Source of the DNA: an uncultured Flavihumibacter sp.
GTDB lineage: Bacteria > Bacteroidota > Bacteroidia > Chitinophagales > Chitinophagaceae
Direction of reading: 5' to 3'
DNA: 59,949 nt
Assembly: GCA_902168225.1 (NCBI GenBank)
Contig: CABHOW010000082.1
Span: 1 to 59,949, forward strand
A model generated the notes under the pieces. That model saw only the letters and a program-made list of their open reading frames with translations, had not been told where the DNA came from and did no database searches. Positions within the stretch are counted from its first letter, which is position 1. The number at the start of each line of letters is the position of its first letter. The position numbers and the translations under genes are program-made. Positions 53,921-59,949 of the stretch are shown here, in pieces.

Positions 53921-56239
53921 ATGTGGTATTCAATAGGTAGGGTAATCATTAAAAATAGAGTTATTGTATTGCTGCTTCTGTTATTAGCAAACGGAATAAT
54001 GGTATGGCAAGCATCTAAAGTTCAATTGAGTTATGATTTTACGAGGGCACTTCCAACAGATAATCCCAAGTATATTGAATATCAGCGTTTCTTAAAAGAG
54101 TTTGGAGCAGATGGTAATACCATTGTTATCGGAGTAGAAACGGATAGCTTTTACAGCTTACCTATTTTTAATGAGGTAAGTAAGTTGCATGATGCATTAA
54201 AAGAAGTGAAGGGAGTAACAGAAGTACTGAGTATCCCATTTAGTTATAATTTATGGAATGACACCGTTAATAAAAAACTGGTGCCACAAAAAATTTTTGA
54301 TGCTCATTACCTCGATCAAAAAAAATTAGATAGTGCCAGATTAGTTTTTGAAAGCCTCCCTTTCTATCGAACACTTCTATATAATGCGCAAACAAAATCA
54401 TATTTACTTGGAGTAAGTGTACAAAAAAAGGCTATCAATAGTAAATACCGTAGCACTTTAGTAGCTGATGTAGTAGCTAAGATAAAACAATTTGAAAAAG
54501 CTACTAACCTAAGTACAAGGGTAAGCGGCTTACCCTATATCAGAACTGTTGTTGGGGATCGGATTAAGTTAGAAATGAATTGGTTTTTAACTGCTTCATT
54601 AGTACTATCAGCTTTAACGTTATTATTATTTTTCAGATCTGCGAGTGCTATGATCATGAGTTTATTAGTTGTAGGTATGGGTGTGGTTTGGAGTTTAGCT
54701 ACTATTGTGTTATTTGGATATAAGATCACTTTACTTACGGCATTGATACCCCCTTTAGTAGTAGTGATAGGTGTTCCAAACTGTATTTATTTTTTGAATA
54801 AATATCACACCGTATATCGTGAGAAAGGAAATAAAGAGGAGGCTTTAATTACAATGGTTGGTAGAATGGGTATCGTAACCCTATTTTGCAATATAGCCGC
54901 AGCCATCGGTTTTGCTGTATTTGCGCTTACCAAGAGTGATTTATTAAAAGAGTTTGGGATGGTGGCAGGTATTAATATTCTACTCTTATTTTTTATTTCC
55001 CTCTTATTTATTCCCGCTGTCCTCAGTTTTTTACCGGTACCTAAACCCAGGCATATTCGTTATTTAGATAATAAGTTATTAAAACGTTTATTAGGAAGGG
55101 TAGAGCGTATTGCATTAAGTCACCAAAAAACAGTGTATGCAGTTACTGCTATAATAACAATCATATCTATATTGGGTATTTTTAAAATAAAACGAGAGGG
55201 ATTTATTGTAGATGATTTGCCCAAGTCGGATAAAATTTATACCGATTTAAAATGGTTTGAAAAGAATTTTGGTGGTGTGATGCCATTGGAAATAATAGTA
55301 GATACAAAAAAGAAAAATGGTCTTACCAGATCTCTTAAGCCCATAGCAGCTATCGATGCATTTTCCACTTATTTAGACGCAGATAGTGCTACGGCTCGTC
55401 CTTTATCTTTTGTAGAGGGGCTCAAATTTGCGAAGCAAGCCTATTTTGATGGTGATAGCATGAGTTATGCCATTCCGTATGAGGCGGATCTGGCTTTTAT
55501 AGCGCCTTATCTCGCAACAGGAAATGGAGGGGGAACTAAGCAAACAGGTTTTGGAAAGCTCTTAAGTAATTTCATCGACAGTAATAAACAAAAAGCAAGG
55601 ATTAGTGTGAATATGAAAGATATCGGTAGCCAAAAACTCCCCATTTTACTGGCTAAGTTTCAGAAAAAAGCGAATGAAATATTTGATAGCTCAAAGTATA
55701 CCATCAGTTTTACGGGTAGCAGTGTAAGCTTTTTAGAAGGATCGTCTTTTATCATAGAAGGGCTAAAAGAGAGTGTTTTTTGGGCTTTTTTATTGATCAG
55801 TTTATGTATGTTATATCTTTTCAAATCAGTTCGGATTTTAGCCTGCTCTCTCATTCCTAATTTGGTACCCCTTGTTGTTACGGCAGGGGTAATGGGTTGG
55901 GTAGGTATTGCGCTGAAACCATCAACTGTATTGGTTTTCAGTGTAGCATTGGGAATTGTAATAGATGTTACCATTCGGTTTTTAGTAAATTATAAACAGG
56001 AGCTACCGGCGCATAAAGGCAATATCAGGGCTACACTGATTCAAACAGTGCAGCATACGGGTATTAGTATCATTTATACCTCATTGGTGTTAATAGCAGG
56101 ATTTATTATATTCTGTGTCAGCGATTTCGGGGGTACCAAAGCCCTTGGATGGCTTACCTCTTTAACATTAGTAGTGGGTACTTTAACGAACCTAATATTA
56201 CTTCCGGTATTGATAATCAATGTTTCACGCAAAAATTAA
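53921..56239 (+). CDS. MMPL/RND-family (HAE3-type) transporter
   Basis: A 772-residue transporter with the RND/MMPL layout. It has an N-terminal helix, a ~180-residue periplasmic loop, six helices in the first half (around LTALIPPLVVVIGVPNCIYFLNKYH), a second periplasmic loop, then a final six-helix block with VALGIVIDVTIRFLVNYK. I used ATG 53921; an earlier in-frame start at 53879 would abut the divergent adhesin frame and add 14 residues. It may export lipids, hopanoids or another hydrophobic compound (family inference). It is divergent from the adhesin gene, and the 154 bases between them hold both promoters. Confidence 0.87.
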   Translation: MWYSIGRVIIKNRVIVLLLLLLANGIMVWQASKVQLSYDFTRALPTDNPKYIEYQRFLKEFGADGNTIVIGVETDSFYSLPIFNEVSKLHDALKEVKGVTEVLSIPFSYNLWNDTVNKKLVPQKIFDAHYLDQKKLDSARLVFESLPFYRTLLYNAQTKSYLLGVSVQKKAINSKYRSTLVADVVAKIKQFEKATNLSTRVSGLPYIRTVVGDRIKLEMNWFLTASLVLSALTLLLFFRSASAMIMSLLVVGMGVVWSLATIVLFGYKITLLTALIPPLVVVIGVPNCIYFLNKYHTVYREKGNKEEALITMVGRMGIVTLFCNIAAAIGFAVFALTKSDLLKEFGMVAGINILLLFFISLLFIPAVLSFLPVPKPRHIRYLDNKLLKRLLGRVERIALSHQKTVYAVTAIITIISILGIFKIKREGFIVDDLPKSDKIYTDLKWFEKNFGGVMPLEIIVDTKKKNGLTRSLKPIAAIDAFSTYLDADSATARPLSFVEGLKFAKQAYFDGDSMSYAIPYEADLAFIAPYLATGNGGGTKQTGFGKLLSNFIDSNKQKARISVNMKDIGSQKLPILLAKFQKKANEIFDSSKYTISFTGSSVSFLEGSSFIIEGLKESVFWAFLLISLCMLYLFKSVRILACSLIPNLVPLVVTAGVMGWVGIALKPSTVLVFSVALGIVIDVTIRFLVNYKQELPAHKGNIRATLIQTVQHTGISIIYTSLVLIAGFIIFCVSDFGGTKALGWLTSLTLVVGTLTNLILLPVLIINVSRKN

Positions 56240-56355
56240 GGCTATTTCTAATGCGTTAATATCTTTTTTGTTTAATTTTTTTTTAATCTAAGCAGCATAG
56301 TTTTAACAATTACTGCCTATTTTTAGCATCTACTAAACTTAAAAATTAAACGCTC

Positions 56356-56517
56356 ATGAGAAAACTAGCAGTTTTTTTGACGTTAGCTATGCTATTTATG
56401 GCTCAGCTTAACGGTCAAACTAACCGAACAGTTACTGGTAAAGTAGCTGATAAAATGAAGTTACAAATGAATTACGGGAAACTACAGCTTACAACGTTTG
56501 TATGTAATTTAATATAA
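56356..56517 (+). pseudogene. Truncated SusC-family leader fragment
   Basis: An ATG at 56356 opens MRKLAVFLTLAMLFMAQLNG and QTNRTVTGKVADK, a signal peptide plus the beginning of the CarboxypepD_reg-like domain of a SusC protein. It then becomes unrelated sequence and stops at 56515-56517 after 53 codons. The DNA upstream of the ATG (AAACTTAAAAATTAA) and the start MRKLA match the leader of the intact SusC gene 347 bases downstream. It is best read as the 5' stub of a lost paralogue. The rest of 56240-56702 is AT-rich with no gene. Confidence 0.6.
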
Positions 56518-56702
56518 CTCATTGTCTTTATAAGGCGATTGGGATAATTACAAAATTATAAAATATGTTAATTTTTTTAATGTGTGTAATCTGATCCTTT
56601 CGTTAACTGTCGGAGAATCTTTTAAAAAAAATCTTTGACCCTACTTTAACAATTTATTAATTTATTGGTTATAATTGCAATCCAAACTTAAAAATTAACA
56701 TT

Positions 56703-59700
56703 ATGAGAAAACTCGCAATGCTTTTTTTCTGCTTGACTGTTTCCGTGTTATCCGTTTTCGGACAAACTCGTGTAATAAAAGGAACAGTACTAGATGCAGA
56801 AGGTAAGCCAGTTAGCGGTGCATCCGTTCTCGCTAAAGGCGCAAAATCGGGTGTAATAACCGGGAAAGATGGATCTTTCGCTTTACAGATTGCTGAATCT
56901 GTAAATGTAGTTGAAATTTCTTCACTTGGATTTGAGAAAAAAGAGGCCATCATCGGCGCTAACGGTATCGTTAATGTTTCTCTTGAGAAGAAATATGATC
57001 CTCTCGATGAAGTTATCGTTACAGGTTATCAAATAAAAAAGAAAAGAGATGACGCAGGTGCTATTTCTTCAGTAAGGGGAAAGGATATTGAAAACTTGCC
57101 AAACTTATCGGTTGATAAAGCTTTACAAGGTCAAGCTGCCGGGGTATTGGTTCAAGCAAGCAACGGTATCCCAGGTGGTGCCATCAACGTGAGGATTCGT
57201 GGTCAGGGATCTTATCTTGCCGGTAACGATCCATTGTACATAGTTGATGGGGTTCAATTTAATACTCGTCTTGATGGGGCCTATACACAAAATAATCCAT
57301 TGGCTTTTTTAAACCCTGATGATATTGAGTCGATCGATGTATTAAAAGATGCGGCTACTGCTTCTATCTACGGATCAAATGCTTCGAACGGTGTTGTGTT
57401 AATCACTACCAAAAAAGGTAAATCGGGTAAAACAAAATTTAATGTTAATATTAATAACGGTATCTCGCAACCTTTGAAACTTTTTCAAATGGTTAATGCA
57501 CAGGATTATTTCCGTTTAAGAGCTGAAGCCTATGGTAATGCTTTTAACTTACCTTGGGACAATTTGGCTGTATTGCAAACCGTATTAAATGAGTTACGAG
57601 TACCGCTAGGAAATATTACTACCGTTGATCAAGCAAAAGCTGCTGCAGCAGGTTTAGCTACTTATGATTGGCAGCGCGCTTCTTTCAGGAACGGAACATT
57701 AGGTACTTATGAAGTAAGCGCGTCAGGTGGTAACGAAAAAACTACTTTTCGTGTTTCCGGTAACGTTACAACTCAAGATGCCATAGTAACAAAGGCAGAT
57801 TTTGCTCGTCAAGGTATAAAGCTCGATATCCAAAATAAAGCTACAGATAAATTAACCTTTGGTGGAAGTATTAGCTTAAGTACATTCCTCCAGAATAGCC
57901 CATTTGCTGTTAGTGGATCATTCTTAGGTAGTCCTGCTTTCTCGGCTTCAGGTATCATTCCAACTAATCCAATTTATAATCCTGACGGCAGTTATTATGG
58001 AATTCCTGGTGGCACTCCGGCAAACTTAGTTGGGGTATTGAACCAAAACATTGTAGCTGTAAACGATTTCAATAGTGGCTATCAAAGAACCAACCAAATA
58101 GTAGGTAACTTAAACGCCGATTATAAAATATTAAGTTGGTTAACTTTCCGCACACAAGTTGGTTTAGACTATCGTTTGGTTCAGGGTAAAATCGTAAGAG
58201 ATGCTAGAACTCCCGATGGTTTTGGCGTAAAGGGTAATGTATTTGTTCAAAGTAACTGGAATACCAATATAAATACTTTTCAAACTCTGAACTTTAATAA
58301 AACTTTTGGCACTAAACATCAATTAGATGGTGTTGTAGGTTTAGAATATAGAAGAGAAAATAATGAAGCTATAAATGCTAATGGTAATACTTTCCCAACT
58401 TATCAATTCACTTTATTAAATAATGCAGCGAATCCTGTATCAGTGGGTGAATTTTTTACAGGGTTTAGACGTAATGGTGTTTTTGCTCGCGTCAACTACG
58501 GATACGAAGGTAAATATTTAATTTCTCTTACCGGTAGAAGAGATGGATCATCCAGATTTGGTGCGGATAATCGTTTTGGTAATTTCTTTGGTATTTTAGG
58601 TGCCTGGAATATTAACAAGGAGAGCTTTTTAGCTAATTCAAGAGTAATCTCTGCATTGAAACTTCGTGCTAGCTATGGTAGCACCGGTAATGACCAGATT
58701 GGTAATTTTGATGGTCTAGGTTTGTATAGCGGTGGGGGTATTTACAATGGCGGCTCAGGTATAGCGTACACACAGCTTGCAAATCCAAACTTGAAATGGG
58801 AAACAAATATCACTACAAACCTAGGACTTGATTTCGGGTTGTTTAACAATAGAATTACTGGCTCAGTAGAAGTATATTCAAAAGATACCAGAGATTTGTT
58901 ACTTTCCCAGCCACTACAGTTAACTACTGGATTCGCGCGTATCACTACAAATATCGGAAAAGTAAATAATAGAGGTATTGAGGTTACTTTGGGTGCTGAT
59001 ATCTTCAAGGCTAGAAAACAAGGAGATTTTAATTGGAATACGCGTTTCACTTTTGCCTATAATAAAAACGAGGTTAAAGAATTGTACGGAGGTGTTAATA
59101 TTTTACCGGGAGATAATTCCGTACAAGTTGGACAGCCACTTGGTGTTTTATATACACAACAATTTGCTGGTGTTAATCCTGCAACAGGAAGATCAATGTG
59201 GTACGATTCATCAGGTAATTTAACTTATCAGGTTACAGCGAAAGATCGCCGCATTATTGGACCGCAAAATTTACCTAAGTTTTCAGGTGGTTGGACAAAC
59301 ACAGTTTCTTTTAAAAATATCACCATACAATGGTTCTTCAACTATGAATATGGTAGATATGTTTCTGATGGACAAGTTAACTTCTTAACAGAAAATATCG
59401 GACGTATCAATGTATTGCAAACTGTATTTGATAATCGTTGGACTACCCCCGGACAAATTACTTTCTTTCCAAGATATAATGTAAATGGAACGGAGGCTAA
59501 ATCTTCGGGATCGCAAACCGGAACACGTAACTTCTTTAAAGCAGATTATATACGCTTGAAAAATGTTTCTGTTTATTACGATTTCCCGCAAGAAGTAATC
59601 AAGAAAGCTAAATTGTCAAGTTTGCGTTTGTATATGCAGGGTACGAACTTATGGACAAAGAGCGATTGGTTTAGCTACGATGTAGAGTTTGTAGGAACTG

Positions 59701-59759
59701 CAACAGGTATTATTCCACAATCAACTAACTACACGTTTGGTGTTCAAGTTGGATTTTAA
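56703..59759 (+). CDS. SusC/RagA-family TonB-linked outer-membrane receptor
   Basis: A 1018-residue outer-membrane receptor. The signal peptide spans 1-21 (SVFGQ). A carboxypeptidase-D regulatory-like domain (~23-100) has GTVLDAEGKPVSGASVLAKG. The TonB-box region reads LDEVIVTGYQIKKKRD. The plug has NLPNLSVDKALQGQAAGV, IRGQGSYLAGNDPLYIVDGV and ASIYGSNASNGVVLITTKKGK. A 22-strand barrel ends FGVQVGF with the typical terminal phenylalanine. It imports an oligosaccharide, peptide or other ligand through TonB with its SusD partner, encoded 24 bases downstream. The substrate cannot be read; no CAZyme is adjacent in the window. Confidence 0.95.
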   Translation: MRKLAMLFFCLTVSVLSVFGQTRVIKGTVLDAEGKPVSGASVLAKGAKSGVITGKDGSFALQIAESVNVVEISSLGFEKKEAIIGANGIVNVSLEKKYDPLDEVIVTGYQIKKKRDDAGAISSVRGKDIENLPNLSVDKALQGQAAGVLVQASNGIPGGAINVRIRGQGSYLAGNDPLYIVDGVQFNTRLDGAYTQNNPLAFLNPDDIESIDVLKDAATASIYGSNASNGVVLITTKKGKSGKTKFNVNINNGISQPLKLFQMVNAQDYFRLRAEAYGNAFNLPWDNLAVLQTVLNELRVPLGNITTVDQAKAAAAGLATYDWQRASFRNGTLGTYEVSASGGNEKTTFRVSGNVTTQDAIVTKADFARQGIKLDIQNKATDKLTFGGSISLSTFLQNSPFAVSGSFLGSPAFSASGIIPTNPIYNPDGSYYGIPGGTPANLVGVLNQNIVAVNDFNSGYQRTNQIVGNLNADYKILSWLTFRTQVGLDYRLVQGKIVRDARTPDGFGVKGNVFVQSNWNTNINTFQTLNFNKTFGTKHQLDGVVGLEYRRENNEAINANGNTFPTYQFTLLNNAANPVSVGEFFTGFRRNGVFARVNYGYEGKYLISLTGRRDGSSRFGADNRFGNFFGILGAWNINKESFLANSRVISALKLRASYGSTGNDQIGNFDGLGLYSGGGIYNGGSGIAYTQLANPNLKWETNITTNLGLDFGLFNNRITGSVEVYSKDTRDLLLSQPLQLTTGFARITTNIGKVNNRGIEVTLGADIFKARKQGDFNWNTRFTFAYNKNEVKELYGGVNILPGDNSVQVGQPLGVLYTQQFAGVNPATGRSMWYDSSGNLTYQVTAKDRRIIGPQNLPKFSGGWTNTVSFKNITIQWFFNYEYGRYVSDGQVNFLTENIGRINVLQTVFDNRWTTPGQITFFPRYNVNGTEAKSSGSQTGTRNFFKADYIRLKNVSVYYDFPQEVIKKAKLSSLRLYMQGTNLWTKSDWFSYDVEFVGTATGIIPQSTNYTFGVQVGF

Positions 59760-59783
59760 ATCATAACAACTAAATAGAATACA

Positions 59784-59949
59784 ATGAATTCATACATTTT
59801 TTTAAGAAATAAAGCAACCATACTTGCAGGTATTGTTTTATTTTTCGCGGCTTGCTCAAAACAGTTAGACGTAAGTCCCAAAATAGCAATTGACGCAAAC
59901 GGAGCTTTAAGTTCTCGTGATGCAATTGAGGCATCTATCACTACTATAT
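59784..59949 (+). CDS. SusD/RagB-family nutrient-binding lipoprotein (5' part only)
   Basis: The frame from ATG 59784 runs off the window end. It encodes a lipoprotein signal peptide ending LFFAAC (Cys23), then SKQLDVSPKIAI, the normal start of SusD proteins, with about 55 codons visible. As in other SusCD pairs it would cap the SusC barrel and capture ligand. Its product cannot be judged further. Confidence 0.85.
   Translation, partial: MNSYIFLRNKATILAGIVLFFAACSKQLDVSPKIAIDANGALSSRDAIEASITTI

Overview
The window is almost entirely chromosomal DNA of a member of the Bacteroidota, most likely family Chitinophagaceae (inferred). Supporting features are a SusC/SusD pair, type IX secretion C-terminal sorting domains, a PorP/SprF-CHU_C pair, the long Bacteroidota-type IspG, an N-succinylornithine-type arginine pathway, fused IcmF, and low-GC DNA with TAnnTTTG-like promoter boxes. 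The first ~1.2 kb is different. It has no credible gene and looks like plant repeat DNA (LTR-like and MITE-like), so the left edge is probably a chimeric assembly join that cuts an arginine operon short.

Layout. 1-1200: plant-like non-coding DNA. 1262-6581: arginine genes argD-argF'-argB-argE-argH, tightly packed, with no argG or argC visible. 6603-15325: FKBP isomerase, kbl, a class D beta-lactamase homologue lacking the catalytic lysine, ispG, nadB, a lipid A-type acyltransferase and an outer-membrane beta-barrel. 15322-20000: sulfur-type MBL/rhodanese protein with an ArsR regulator, tsaB, a 3-hydroxyacyl-CoA dehydrogenase-like protein, ridA and an aldose epimerase. 20086-26543: icmF, a small secreted protein and a YncE/phosphoesterase protein. 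26544-28351: a small AT-rich accessory patch with two unknown genes and an HTH gene broken by an in-frame stop. 28352-33866: a GNAT, an NTF2-like protein, a 35-codon ORF, a T9SS propeller protein, and a NarL-type two-component system with its own membrane protein. 33888-42417: a lipoprotein, an ABC transporter, a DUF4836 lipoprotein, a GH3-beta-lactamase fusion, DUF5606 and a DsbA-like protein. 42551-46922: a DegT aminotransferase, small proteins, rpoN and a membrane protein. 46925-59949: the SprF/CHU_C pair, an RND/MMPL transporter, a truncated SusC leader, a complete SusC and the start of SusD.

How the genes work together. The arg genes supply arginine. kbl, icmF and the acyl-CoA dehydrogenase-like protein point to amino-acid and branched-chain acyl-CoA metabolism. 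Envelope genes dominate the rest: cell-wall turnover (GH3 fusion), lipid A acylation, T9SS cargo and adhesins, RND export and SusCD nutrient import. I found no rRNA, tRNA, CRISPR array, prophage, transposase or integrase.

I see no large undescribed system. The best leads are small: the beta-lactamase homologue with STAD in place of STxK, the 35-codon ORF joined to both neighbours by ATGA overlaps, the nonsense-interrupted HTH gene, three copies of an intergenic hairpin family, a GGGTATA heptamer array abutting the tsaB start codon, and the decayed SusC leader next to an intact SusC.
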